The translations under genes were made by a program, and so were the position numbers. Below are positions 24,467-33,233 of a DNA stretch of 64,000 nucleotides, in pieces. The notes below the pieces were generated by a model that did not search any database, had not been told where the DNA came from, and saw nothing but the letters and a program-made list of their open reading frames with translations. This stretch comes from an uncultured Bacteroidaceae bacterium (GTDB lineage Bacteria > Bacteroidota > Bacteroidia > Bacteroidales > Bacteroidaceae), in the NCBI GenBank assembly GCA_944320785.1, contig CALUIR010000001.1, positions 1 to 64,000 on the forward strand. The letters run 5' to 3'. Position 1 is the first letter of the stretch. Every line of letters starts with the position of its first letter.

Positions 24467-25773
24467 AGAAAATCATCCTTTTAACAGCCTGCATGGCATG
24501 CCTGGCAGCATCTGCCAAAGAGACGTTCCCCGACGGGACACCCATACCCGAATGGTTCAACAACAATGCGCCCACGGACATCCAGGCATTGGGCAAGCAA
24601 TACGTCATCACCGACTACGGCATCGTCAACGACAGCACTTTGCTGCAAACCGGCAAGATACAGGCCGTCATTGACCGTGCCGCCCGCGAAGGCGGAGGAA
24701 CCATCGTCATCCCGGAAGGCACTTACTTGAGCGGTGCCTTGTTCTTCAAGCCCGGCACGCACCTGCACCTGGAAGAAAACGCCACTTTGAAAGGAAGCGA
24801 CGACATCAGCAACTTCCCCGTTGTGGACACACGGATGGAAGGGCAATCCCTGAAATATTTTGCCGCATTGGTCAATGCCGACAAGGTGGACGGCTTCACC
24901 CTCTCCGGGAAAGGCACCATCAACGGCAACGGCCTGCGCTACTGGAAATCGTTCTGGCTCCGCAGGGAGGTGAACCCGGATTGCACCAACATGGACGAAC
25001 TGCGCCCACGGCTGATATACATCTCCAACAGCAACGACGTGCAACTATCCGGCGTGCGGCTGGTGAACTCCCCTTTCTGGACCACGCACCTTTACCGTTG
25101 CCAACGGGTGAAACTGCTCAGCCTGCACATCTTCTCGCCAGCCGAGCCGGTAAAAGCTCCCAGCACCGATGCCATCGACATTGATGCCTGCACCGATGTG
25201 TTGGTGAAAGGCTGCTACATGTCGGTGAACGATGACGCTGTGGCACTGAAAGGCGGCAAAGGCCCGTATGCCGACAAAGACCCGGACAACGGAGCCAACC
25301 GCAACATCATCATCGAGGATTGCACCTACGGCTTCTGCCACAGCGCACTGACTTGCGGAAGCGAAGCCATACACTGCCGCAACATCATCCTGCGGAATTG
25401 CCATATCGACAACGCCAACCGCCTCCTGTGGCTGAAGATGCGCCCCGACACCCCGCAAAACTATGAATACATCCGCGTGGAGGGCATCACTGGGAATGCC
25501 AAAAGTTTCCTTTACATCAAGCCTTGGACACAGTTCTTCGACCTGAAGGGGCGGAAAGATATCCCGCTTTCTTACGGAAGCCATGTCACCATGCAGGACA
25601 TCGACTTTGAATGTGATGTGTTCTTCAACGTGGAAGCATCCGACCAATACCGGCTCAGTGACTTCCTGTTCAAGGACCTGCACATCACCGTGCATGAAAA
25701 GGCTGCATGTGACACCGCCATCATTAAGAACTTCACCTTTGAAAATGTGGTCAGGGAAAAGATCTTGAAATAA
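24463..25773 (+). CDS. Glycoside hydrolase family 28 (polygalacturonase-like) enzyme
   Basis: A 436-residue exported enzyme with a signal peptide (M-K-K-I-I-L-L-T-A-C to A-S-A). The right-handed beta-helix of GH28 is visible: G-G-G-T-I-V-I-P-E-G-T-Y near 77, the N-D-D catalytic region in V-N-D-D-A-V-A-L-K, a G-S-E segment in T-C-G-S-E-A-I where classical enzymes have G-H-G, and R-L-L-W-L-K near the usual R-I-K. These changes suggest an exo- or rhamnogalacturonan-type specificity rather than endo-polygalacturonase. The nearby uxuA/SDR genes act on the downstream uronates but are not adjacent. Confidence 0.88.
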   Translation: MKKIILLTACMACLAASAKETFPDGTPIPEWFNNNAPTDIQALGKQYVITDYGIVNDSTLLQTGKIQAVIDRAAREGGGTIVIPEGTYLSGALFFKPGTHLHLEENATLKGSDDISNFPVVDTRMEGQSLKYFAALVNADKVDGFTLSGKGTINGNGLRYWKSFWLRREVNPDCTNMDELRPRLIYISNSNDVQLSGVRLVNSPFWTTHLYRCQRVKLLSLHIFSPAEPVKAPSTDAIDIDACTDVLVKGCYMSVNDDAVALKGGKGPYADKDPDNGANRNIIIEDCTYGFCHSALTCGSEAIHCRNIILRNCHIDNANRLLWLKMRPDTPQNYEYIRVEGITGNAKSFLYIKPWTQFFDLKGRKDIPLSYGSHVTMQDIDFECDVFFNVEASDQYRLSDFLFKDLHITVHEKAACDTAIIKNFTFENVVREKILK

Positions 25774-25782
25774 AATGCCGCC

Positions 25783-27441
25783 ATGGACTGCCTGCACAGA
25801 GAAGAAAAAGGAGAAAGGCTCCATTGGTTCAAAAGGGATATCACGGGAATGCCTTTGCCCGAAAAGTTCACGAATCCTTTCCGCTACACCCCGCATCCTT
25901 TGGCAAAAATGGCCGCCGAAGAAGTGCAGGACTTCCTGTCGCAACAGGAAGAATGGCAAGAAGAACTCCGGCAAGGGAAGATGTTCGGTGTGTTGGTGGT
26001 GCAAACGGAAAGGGGAAAAATAGGCTACTTGACGGCATTTTCCGGCCTTCTTGCGGGAAGCGCCAACCATCCGTTCTTCGTCCCGCCCGTTTATGATTTA
26101 CTGAACCCGGCAGGATTCTTCAAAACGGAAGAAAGAAACATCGACCACATCAATGCCGACATCCGCCGCATGCAGGACAGCGACATTTACCGCAATCTTC
26201 AGAAACAATTAGAAGAATCGCGGCTGAGAGCCCATGCCACCTTGGAAAAAGCCAAAATGCAGTTCAAAGAGGCCAAACAAAAAAGAGACCTCATACGGGC
26301 AGCTTCGCCCGATGACCCAGCTTGCGCAGAAGCCCTCATCAAGGAAAGCCAGTACCAAAAAGCTGAATTCAAGCGGCTGAAAGCTCGTTTGGAAAGAGAA
26401 TTATCTGCCCTGCAAGCAAAGTTGGATGCAATCAACCAAGAAATCGAGACAAGGAAAACAGAACGGAAAGCCCGCTCTGCCGCTCTGCAAGAAAAAATAT
26501 TCAGGCAGTTCCAACTGCTCAACGGAAAAGGCGAATGCAAAGATGTCTTCTCCATCTTCCAAGAAGCCGGGGCAGGCATCCCGCCATCGGGCAGCGGGGA
26601 ATGTGCCGCACCCAAACTCCTGCAACATGCTTTCCTTCACCGCTTGAAACCTATCACCATGGCTGAATTCTGGTGGGGCGACTCCCCTCGCCATGAAATC
26701 CGCCGACACGGTTACTTCTACCCAGCCTGCCAAAGCAAATGCAAACCTCTGTTGCACCACATGCTGCAAGGCATAGAAATTGACCTGCCGGCATCGCCTG
26801 CAAACGGCCACCGCAACATGCCTTTGGAGATACTTTACGAAGACCCTTGGCTGATTGCTGTCCACAAACCGGCAGGCATGCTCTCCGTTCCCGGGAAAAT
26901 CAGCGTGGAGTCTGTGTCCGAACGCCTGCATGCCCTGCTTCCTGAAGCGGAAGCCCCCCTGCTCGTCCACCGGTTAGACATGGAAACATCCGGCATCTTG
27001 TTGGCGGCCAAGACAAAAAGTGCTTACAAAAACCTGCAAGCGCAATTCCGCAAACATGAGATACGGAAAAGGTACATCGCCATCCTCGATGGCAACATCA
27101 CCTCACAAGAAGGTGCAATTGAACTGCCCATCCGCCCCGACCCGGCAGACAGGCCACGACAAACCGTGGATCATCAATGGGGAAAATCTTCCACCACCCG
27201 GTACCAAGTATTGGAACGCCGCAACGGGAAAACCATTGTTGCCTTCTATCCCATCACCGGGCGTACACATCAAATCAGGGTGCATGCCGCTCATCCAGAA
27301 GGATTAGATACGCCCATCCTCGGCGATGAGCTTTACGGAAGAAAAGCAGAACGTCTGTTCCTGCATGCCGAAGCCTTGCAATTCCGCCACCCCGTCACCG
27401 GGGAAACCATAAGCATCGAAAAGAAAGCCGACTTCTACTGA
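25783..27441 (+). CDS. RluA family pseudouridine synthase with long N-terminal coiled-coil extension
   Basis: A 552-residue protein. The last ~220 residues are an RluA-type domain: I-L-Y-E-D-P-W-L-I-A-V-H-K-P-A-G-M-L-S-V-P-G, the catalytic H-R-L-D-M-E-T-S-G, and G-R-T-H-Q-I-R-V-H-A-A-H-P. The first ~320 residues include a charged coiled coil (about 135-250, rich in Lys/Glu/Arg) instead of an S4 domain. Stand-alone RluA proteins have 220-330 residues, so the RNA target may be set by this extension. Its stop overlaps the convergent MATE stop by 7 bp. Confidence 0.87.
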   Translation: MDCLHREEKGERLHWFKRDITGMPLPEKFTNPFRYTPHPLAKMAAEEVQDFLSQQEEWQEELRQGKMFGVLVVQTERGKIGYLTAFSGLLAGSANHPFFVPPVYDLLNPAGFFKTEERNIDHINADIRRMQDSDIYRNLQKQLEESRLRAHATLEKAKMQFKEAKQKRDLIRAASPDDPACAEALIKESQYQKAEFKRLKARLERELSALQAKLDAINQEIETRKTERKARSAALQEKIFRQFQLLNGKGECKDVFSIFQEAGAGIPPSGSGECAAPKLLQHAFLHRLKPITMAEFWWGDSPRHEIRRHGYFYPACQSKCKPLLHHMLQGIEIDLPASPANGHRNMPLEILYEDPWLIAVHKPAGMLSVPGKISVESVSERLHALLPEAEAPLLVHRLDMETSGILLAAKTKSAYKNLQAQFRKHEIRKRYIAILDGNITSQEGAIELPIRPDPADRPRQTVDHQWGKSSTTRYQVLERRNGKTIVAFYPITGRTHQIRVHAAHPEGLDTPILGDELYGRKAERLFLHAEALQFRHPVTGETISIEKKADFY

Positions 27442-28796
27442 AGCAATGCTGCCGGGCGGCGAACCTTGCACAACCGCCCATACACATAAATGAACGCAGG
27501 CACCAAAAAAAGAACCGCTGCCAACCAAGCCGTGGAATCGCCCAAGCAAACCGCAATATAACCGAACGCAGGCACCGCAAAGACACTGACCAAAGTACGT
27601 GCAATCATCTCTGAAACACCTGACAGCATGGCCAAATTCGTGAAACCGACACCTTGAATCGTATAGCGGAGAATGCAAAGCAACCCCAACAAAGGAAAGA
27701 AGGTACAAGAAATACGCATGAACAGTTCTGTGTCATCCAAGACCTCCACTTCCGAAGCGTCCACAAACAAAAGAGCCAACGTGCGTGCGCCAAACCAAAG
27801 AACAAACCAGTTGGCCGCCGTATAGGCCAGCATCATCAGCGTGCTCGACTTGATGCCCTGCCATACTCGCTCCGGCTTTCCCGCACCATAGTTCTGCCCC
27901 GCATAAGTAGCCATCGCCAAGCCCAAACTCTCTAACGGACACATGAAGAACGCCTTGATGCGCATAGCTGCCGTAAAGGCGGCTACACAAGCCGTACCTA
28001 AAGCATTGTTCGCACTTTGCAGCATGATGCTGCCTATCGCCGTGATGGAGAACTGCAACCCCATGGGAACGCCGGCCAGCAATAAAGTCTTCACCAACCT
28101 CGGCTGCATCTTGCGTTCGCTTGCCTCCCCCTGCAAAATAGGAAAATGCCGCCACATGTAACGGTAGCACAAAACAGCCGACACGCCTTGCGACACCAAT
28201 GTGGCAATAGCCGCGCCCGCTACGCCCCAACCCAAGAAAAGAATACAGAAAAGGTCGAGAACCACGTTCAACGCCGCCGAGAACAGCAAGAACCAGAATG
28301 GTGTCTTGCTGTCACCCAAAGCACGGATGACACTCGATAAAAGGTTGTAAAAGAAGGTACAAGGGATGCCAATAAACGTCACCAACAGGTATTGGTAAGC
28401 ACCCTCGAAGATATTTTCCGGCGTGCGCATCGTGCGAAGGATGAAAGCACACAGGAATCCTGTCACAATAGCAATAGAAAAGGACAGGACGAAAGCCAAC
28501 TTCAAGCTAGCATAAACATAACGGCGCATCGTAGAATAATCACGCGCCCCGAACTTCTGCGCCACCGGGATACCGAACCCTGCGCAGCAACCGTTGCAAA
28601 AGCCCAATATCAGGAACACCACCGACGTGCTGGCACCCACAGAAGCCAAGGCGTTAATGCCTAGAAACTTCCCCACAATAGCCGCATCAATCATCGAATA
28701 AGTCTGCTGGAGCAAGTTGCCTAAAAGCAAAGGCAAGGTGAAATTGAATATCAACGGCATCGGCGCACCCGATGTCATCTCCTTGTAATTTGCCAT
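27435..28796 (-). CDS. MATE family multidrug/sodium antiporter
   Basis: A 453-residue inner-membrane protein with 12 predicted helices in two halves. P-L-L-L-G-N-L-L-Q-Q-T-Y-S-M-I-D near the start and the paired A-L-G-D-S-K-T-P-F and Y-A-G-Q-N-Y-G-A-G motifs are typical of the NorM/DinF branch. It likely exports cationic compounds in exchange for sodium or protons. I start at 28796 (M-A-N-Y-K-E-M-T-S-G-A-P); the frame extends 93 codons further but across the promoter region and the start of prmA. Confidence 0.9.
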   Translation of the reverse strand: MANYKEMTSGAPMPLIFNFTLPLLLGNLLQQTYSMIDAAIVGKFLGINALASVGASTSVVFLILGFCNGCCAGFGIPVAQKFGARDYSTMRRYVYASLKLAFVLSFSIAIVTGFLCAFILRTMRTPENIFEGAYQYLLVTFIGIPCTFFYNLLSSVIRALGDSKTPFWFLLFSAALNVVLDLFCILFLGWGVAGAAIATLVSQGVSAVLCYRYMWRHFPILQGEASERKMQPRLVKTLLLAGVPMGLQFSITAIGSIMLQSANNALGTACVAAFTAAMRIKAFFMCPLESLGLAMATYAGQNYGAGKPERVWQGIKSSTLMMLAYTAANWFVLWFGARTLALLFVDASEVEVLDDTELFMRISCTFFPLLGLLCILRYTIQGVGFTNLAMLSGVSEMIARTLVSVFAVPAFGYIAVCLGDSTAWLAAVLFLVPAFIYVYGRLCKVRRPAALLQ

Positions 28797-28824
28797 ATCG
28801 CACGATCTTTTTGAAAAAGCCGCG

Positions 28825-28832
28825 CAAAAGTA
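28825..28832 (-). promoter_or_regulatory. Bacteroidota -7 element for the MATE gene
   Basis: TACTTTTG on the minus strand, about 29 nt upstream of the start codon. Confidence 0.6.
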
Positions 28833-28933
28833 GGGAAAAGCATCCAAACCGCCCCGCAGGCATAGTTTAAATAAATCTAAGAACAATTCCATTGTTTTTC
28901 CCGCCATAACGCCTTGCATGTCCCGCAAATCAC

Positions 28934-28941
28934 TATTTTTG
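28934..28941 (+). promoter_or_regulatory. Bacteroidota -7 element for prmA
   Basis: TATTTTTG, with TTG at 28914-28916 (17-nt spacer) as a possible -33, ending 12 nt before the ATG at 28954. Confidence 0.6.
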
Positions 28942-28953
28942 CCGGAAAAAAGC

Positions 28954-29799
28954 ATGAAATACTTAGAATTCACTTTCCACACCCTGCCCTGCACGGAGAC
29001 AGTGAATGACGTGCTGGCCGCCGTATTGGGCGACATCGGATTCGAGAGCTTCACCGAGGCTGAAGAAGGCATCAAAGCCTATATCCAAGAAAAACTGTTT
29101 GACGAAGAAGCCCTGAAAACCGCATTGGACGACTTCCCCATCAGCGACACACGCATCACTTATGCCGCAACGGAGGCGGAAGACAAAGACTGGAACGAGG
29201 AATGGGAAAAGAACTTCTTCCAGCCCATCGTCATTGGCCACCGTTGCGTCATCCATAGCACATTCCACAAAAATGTGCCACAAGCCGAATACGACATTAT
29301 CATCAACCCGCAAATGGCTTTCGGCACCGGCCATCACCAAACTACCAGCCTCATCATTGAAGCGCTGCTTGATGCGGACGTGGAAGGGAAAACAGTTCTC
29401 GACATGGGATGCGGCACCTCCATCCTCGCCATCCTCGCCGCCATGCGCGGCGCACGTTCCGTCACTGCTGTCGACATTGATGACTGGTGCGTGGAAAACT
29501 CCAAGGACAACGTGCGGCTGAACAACATCCGCAACATCTCCATCGAGCAAGGTGATGCTTCCTCCTTAGAGGGAAAACCACCTTTCGACCTCCTCATCGC
29601 CAACATCAACCGCAACGTGTTGCTGAACGACATGCCTGCCTACATCCGTGCCATGCATCCCGGCTCTGAAATCTACATGAGCGGTTTCTATACCGACGAT
29701 ATCCCCCTCCTGCAAGAAAAAGCGCGGGAACTCGGCCTGCAATTTATGGAAGCCAAAGAAAAGGAACACTGGGCCATGGCCAAGTTCATCCTGCCCTGA
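28954..29799 (+). CDS. prmA: Ribosomal protein L11 methyltransferase
   Basis: A 281-residue class I SAM-dependent methyltransferase. N-P-Q-M-A-F-G-T-G-H-H-Q-T-T near 125, the SAM motif V-L-D-M-G-C-G-T-S near 152, and D-L-L-I-A-N-I-N-R-N-V-L (N-x-x-x motif IV) near 215 identify PrmA, which trimethylates ribosomal protein L11. The start at 28954 follows the -7 element; 12 extra upstream codons would cover the promoter. Confidence 0.93.
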   Translation: MKYLEFTFHTLPCTETVNDVLAAVLGDIGFESFTEAEEGIKAYIQEKLFDEEALKTALDDFPISDTRITYAATEAEDKDWNEEWEKNFFQPIVIGHRCVIHSTFHKNVPQAEYDIIINPQMAFGTGHHQTTSLIIEALLDADVEGKTVLDMGCGTSILAILAAMRGARSVTAVDIDDWCVENSKDNVRLNNIRNISIEQGDASSLEGKPPFDLLIANINRNVLLNDMPAYIRAMHPGSEIYMSGFYTDDIPLLQEKARELGLQFMEAKEKEHWAMAKFILP

Positions 29800-29916
29800 A
29801 GCCTCTTGCCACCAAGAAACCCACTGAGACATGTCCGTTATGTCATGCCTCTTTTCTGCGTTTTTCCCCAAAGCAGCACGGGCAATTGTGGGAATTTGCC
29901 CACTTCGGACATGAAA

Positions 29917-29943
29917 AAGCCCCGGAATTAACAACCGGGGCTT
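29917..29943. terminator. Intrinsic terminator-like hairpin
   Basis: AAGCCCCGG and CCGGGGCTT flank a 9-nt loop, with five A before the left arm, so it serves best as the minus-strand terminator of the HIT gene and may also end prmA. Confidence 0.75.
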
Positions 29944-29966
29944 AAGCCTTTCAATCCTCAGGCGCA

Positions 29967-30392
29967 TCAAAGGTTCGCCTTGATGGCATCTATCATCTCC
30001 TGATATTCGGCATCCGTCAAGTAAACCTTTCCGGGGTTCATCGTGAAAGTACCTCCATAGTCGGGACCATCCACATACTTCGGTGCAAGATGGAAATGAA
30101 GATGCGACAACTTGTCGGAATAAGCGCCGTAATTGATTTTCACCGGATGGAAAGCTTTGTCCATCGCCCGTGTCACACGCACCACATCCGCCATGAAAGC
30201 ATTGCGTTCCTCATCGCTCAATTCAAACAAGTCGTTCACATGGTCTTTGTAAGCCACCAAACAACGCCCGCGATAAGTCTGCTCCTTGAACAGGAACACG
30301 CGTGACACACTCAAAGGCGCGATTTCAATCATCAGGTTATGCAAATTCTCGTTGTTCTGGCAATACAGGCAATCTTTAGGATCTGTTCTCAT
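29967..30392 (-). CDS. HIT family protein
   Basis: A 141-residue histidine-triad protein. The catalytic triad appears as L-H-F-H-L-A-P near 98 (H-x-H-x-H with the preceding H-L-H). An N-terminal C-L-Y-C pair may bind zinc with a later residue. HIT proteins hydrolyse nucleotide phosphoramidates or dinucleoside polyphosphates. It lies alone between prmA (convergent) and the antiporter gene upstream on the same strand, with an imperfect -7 (TATATTTA on the minus strand) at 30421-30428. Confidence 0.88.
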   Translation of the reverse strand: MRTDPKDCLYCQNNENLHNLMIEIAPLSVSRVFLFKEQTYRGRCLVAYKDHVNDLFELSDEERNAFMADVVRVTRAMDKAFHPVKINYGAYSDKLSHLHFHLAPKYVDGPDYGGTFTMNPGKVYLTDAEYQEMIDAIKANL

Positions 30393-30432
30393 GATATCTC
30401 TATTTTAAAATTAAACCGGGTAAATATACACA

Positions 30433-32712
30433 TTATTCTTCATCTGCCGCCACATTTGTCTCCTTTTTTTGTGAGACCAATGCGTACACGTTGTCGGCCT
30501 CGCCTACCACCCATACAATATCCCCCTCCTCCAAAGGCGCGTCAAGGTCGGGTGTCTTCATGCCGTTATTGCCATGTTCCACCGCCACCACCAAGCAATT
30601 ATATCGGTCGCGGATACCTGAATTACGGATGCTGCACCCGCAAAAAGCCGAGTCGGGCGACACCACAAGCTGCCTCATCACCATCTCATGCTTCGCCATA
30701 TCCGGCTCCACGCCCGCATCAACCCGAAGCAAAGCCGTGCTGAAGCGCGACAATTGCTCATCCGTGCCAATCACCTGCAGCTTGTCGCCCGGATAAATAC
30801 GGCATGAAGCATCCGGGATATTGATGCGCCTGCTCCCCCTCAAAATGGAGGCCACACGCACGCCATACAATTTCCCTATTGCCAGTTCCTTCAGCGACTT
30901 GTCAACGCACGGGCAATCTCCCGACACCTCAAAGTCCGCCAAATGAAGGTCACGCGACAACAATTTGCCCGCATATTCCGGCTTCTGCTTCCCCAAGTAC
31001 ACCGCCCGCATGTCCCTCGAACGAAGGTTCTGGATGAAAGTACGTTCCATCAGGATGGACTGTTTCTTCAAACGGCGGGAATAGACCATCAGGCACACCA
31101 ACAAAAAAGCAATGCCTAACAACAACCCCACCGATGCTTCAAACAGGCTGCTGATGACAAACATCACGAACCCCATCGCAATGACCAAGCGCAAAAGGAT
31201 GGTAGCGACCAATGGGACACGGTTCACACGACTGTCCGCCCACAAGGCAATAAACTCCGGTGAATGATTCTTCTTGACCACAATGGCACGCAGAAAAGGC
31301 GAAAGGCATAGCACAGTCGCTACCGTTCCCAATAAATCAGCCCAAAATTCCGGCAAACTTTCTTCCAACAAAGGAATAAGGATTTGGAAAGACAACACCA
31401 CCACTGCAACCGACAAGATGGAATACACTGCCACAATGCGCACAATAGCCTTCAGCAACTTCCGCCAGTTTGTCTCATGGTTGGCGGCCTGCACGCCGGA
31501 ACAATAACGGTCAATGAACCGCTGCCACCGTGCCGGGATACGCGCCTCCACCCATGCCGAAGCCGGTGCCGCCAAACGTATCATGTAAGGAGTCAGGAAA
31601 GTCGTGATGACCGACACGGCAATGACAATCGGGTACAGGAAATGGCTGGTCACCTTCAAGCTGACTCCCAATGAAGCGATGATAAAAGCGAACTCCCCAA
31701 TCTGCATCAAGCTGAAACTGCACTGCATGGAGGTCTTCAACGGTTGGCCTCCTAAAAGCACACCGAACGTGCCAAACACTGCCTGTCCCACGATAACCGC
31801 TAAAGTTATGGCCAAGATGGGTCCCCAATACGCAACAATCATGGCAGGATCCACCATCATGCCCACCGACACGAAAAAGATGGCCCCAAACAAATCTTTC
31901 AACGGCTTCACCAAACGGTCAATTTGCTCAGCTTCCACCGTCTCTGCCAGTATCGAACCCATGATGAACGCCCCGAATGCCGGAGAGAACCCTACCTTCG
32001 ATGCCAGCACCACCATAGCCAGGCACAAACCCACGGCCACGATGAGGAGGGTCTCGTCACTCATGTACCGTTTCATCCGCTTCAGGAAAAGCGGTATCAC
32101 ATAGATGCCCACCACGAACCACAGCACCAAGAAGAACACCAGCTTGCCGATGCTGCCTGCCAACTCCATGCCCTCGATGTTCTGGCTCACGGCAAGAGTG
32201 GAAAGCAACACCATCAAGACAATGGCCAAAATATCCTCCAAGACCAGAATGCCCAGCACAATACCAGCGAAACGCTGTTGCCGCAGGCCAAGGTCATCGA
32301 ATGCTTTATAGATAATCGTCGTGGACGACATGGCCAGCATGCCCCCCAAAAAGATGCAATCCATCCGCTTCCATCCGAACATCATGCCCACCATCATGCC
32401 CACCAGAATCATGGAAAAAATGATGGCCACCGCCGATATGGCTGCCGAACTGCCTGCCTTGACAATCTTCTTGAAACTGAATTCCAATCCCAAAGCAAAG
32501 AGCAGGAAAATGACACCAATGTCGGCCCACGTCTGGATATTGGCCGTATCGGCTACGGAAGGAGTCAAAGGCATGTGCGGGCTGGCCAAGAAACCAGCCA
32601 CGATATAGCCCAGCACCAAAGGCTGCTTCAGCCGTTTGAACACAAGGGTCATAATCCCGGCGCAACCTAATATCAGCGCCAAGTCGGCAATAAGGGGAGC
32701 TAATTCAGACAT
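30433..32712 (-). CDS. Cation:proton antiporter (CPA2/KefB-like) with TrkA-C domains
   Basis: A 759-residue inner-membrane protein. About 12 helices in the first ~400 residues carry the CPA2 signatures F-A-L-G-L-E-F-S near 77 and F-G-A-F-I-M-G-S near 240. A second group of helices lies at about 420-550, and two TrkA-C-like regulatory domains follow (I-L-R-G-S-R-R-I-N-I-P, G-D-K-L-Q-V-I-G and E-E-G-D-I-V-W-V-V-G-E). It probably exchanges K+ or Na+ for protons under ligand control. It has its own -7 element. Confidence 0.88.
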   Translation of the reverse strand: MSELAPLIADLALILGCAGIMTLVFKRLKQPLVLGYIVAGFLASPHMPLTPSVADTANIQTWADIGVIFLLFALGLEFSFKKIVKAGSSAAISAVAIIFSMILVGMMVGMMFGWKRMDCIFLGGMLAMSSTTIIYKAFDDLGLRQQRFAGIVLGILVLEDILAIVLMVLLSTLAVSQNIEGMELAGSIGKLVFFLVLWFVVGIYVIPLFLKRMKRYMSDETLLIVAVGLCLAMVVLASKVGFSPAFGAFIMGSILAETVEAEQIDRLVKPLKDLFGAIFFVSVGMMVDPAMIVAYWGPILAITLAVIVGQAVFGTFGVLLGGQPLKTSMQCSFSLMQIGEFAFIIASLGVSLKVTSHFLYPIVIAVSVITTFLTPYMIRLAAPASAWVEARIPARWQRFIDRYCSGVQAANHETNWRKLLKAIVRIVAVYSILSVAVVVLSFQILIPLLEESLPEFWADLLGTVATVLCLSPFLRAIVVKKNHSPEFIALWADSRVNRVPLVATILLRLVIAMGFVMFVISSLFEASVGLLLGIAFLLVCLMVYSRRLKKQSILMERTFIQNLRSRDMRAVYLGKQKPEYAGKLLSRDLHLADFEVSGDCPCVDKSLKELAIGKLYGVRVASILRGSRRINIPDASCRIYPGDKLQVIGTDEQLSRFSTALLRVDAGVEPDMAKHEMVMRQLVVSPDSAFCGCSIRNSGIRDRYNCLVVAVEHGNNGMKTPDLDAPLEEGDIVWVVGEADNVYALVSQKKETNVAADEE

Positions 32713-32735
32713 CCTGTTCGTTCATAAATCGAACG

Positions 32736-32743
32736 CAAAGGTA
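32736..32743 (-). promoter_or_regulatory. Bacteroidota -7 element for the antiporter gene
   Basis: TACCTTTG on the minus strand, 24 nt before the start at 32712. Confidence 0.65.
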
Positions 32744-32885
32744 CGCATTTTCCAGCCGAAGCACAAGGGCAAGTCGAGAAGAATCCGGGTTCCCCATTAT
32801 AAAAGGCTGCCCCTACTCACTTCATGCGGCGTTTCGGGTTCCTCCGCAGTGCCAATAGATTATGTAGGAAGTAAAATACGCACAT

Positions 32886-33096
32886 AAAAAAGCGCGGCAC
32901 TTTTGTTTATTCCCATCCAGAGGTGTTTGGCGTAACCCGATCGACAGAATGCACAAAAGCCCACGCATATACGTGAGCATTTCCGCTATATTCCTATCGA
33001 TCTTTTTTCAAGTCGCCAAACTTTCTGGATGACAGAATAAAGCTAAAAACGCTTTTCCAATATGTTAAGATGCGCGTATCAATTCACGCTAATGCT
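32886..33096 (-). ncRNA. Candidate rod-shaped structured RNA (6S-like?)
   Basis: On the minus strand, nested stems pair 33025-33030 with 32915-32920 (ATCCAG/CTGGAT), 33014-33021 with 32925-32932 (GTTTGGCG/CGCCAAAC), 32994-33002 with 32939-32947 (GATCGATAG/CTGTCGATC, nine pairs with one U-G) and 32977-32981 with 32948-32952 (AATGC/GCATT), closing on CACG-CGTG. The U-G pair forms only on the minus strand (C-A on the other). A -7-like element TGTATTTG (33096-33103) with TTG 18 nt further upstream, or TATTTTTG at 33130-33137, could start it; AAAAGTG-CCG-CGCTTTTTT at 32886-32904 could end it. The long rod with internal loops recalls 6S RNA, but I cannot confirm the family. Confidence 0.5.
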
Positions 33097-33170
33097 TCAT
33101 AGGCAAATACATTTTTTATGTTACTCCCGCAAAAATAGCAACTATTTCCATACAGCCAACCTTTCCCGCA

Positions 33171-33210
33171 CAAAAAAAAATGGATGCGCCACGCAAGCAG
33201 TGCATCCATT
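33171..33210 (-). terminator. Intrinsic terminator of the POT transporter gene
   Basis: On the minus strand AATGGATGC and GCATCCATT pair around a 14-nt loop and are followed by a long T tract. Confidence 0.88.
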
Positions 33211-33233
33211 CCTTATCAGATTACATCTGAGGC

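Larger units (their letters stand above)
32713..33233. other. Gene-free gap holding a candidate structured RNA
   Basis: Contains, in minus-strand order, the POT-gene terminator (33171-33210), the putative RNA (33096-32886) and the antiporter promoter (32736-32743). A weaker hairpin candidate (CACT-GCGG with CCGC-AGTG) lies near 32825-32865. No protein frame is credible. Confidence 0.6.

Noticed and set aside
29831-29912. Long-range inverted repeat ATGTCCG/CGGACAT after prmA
   Set aside because: Only 7-nt arms about 70 nt apart; an inner GGGCAA/TTGCCC hairpin exists but gives too little support for a structured RNA.
32744-32885. Possible tRNA or second RNA (GGGTTCC-containing segment)
   Set aside because: A T-arm-like word is present but no cloverleaf, anticodon arm or acceptor stem can be built.
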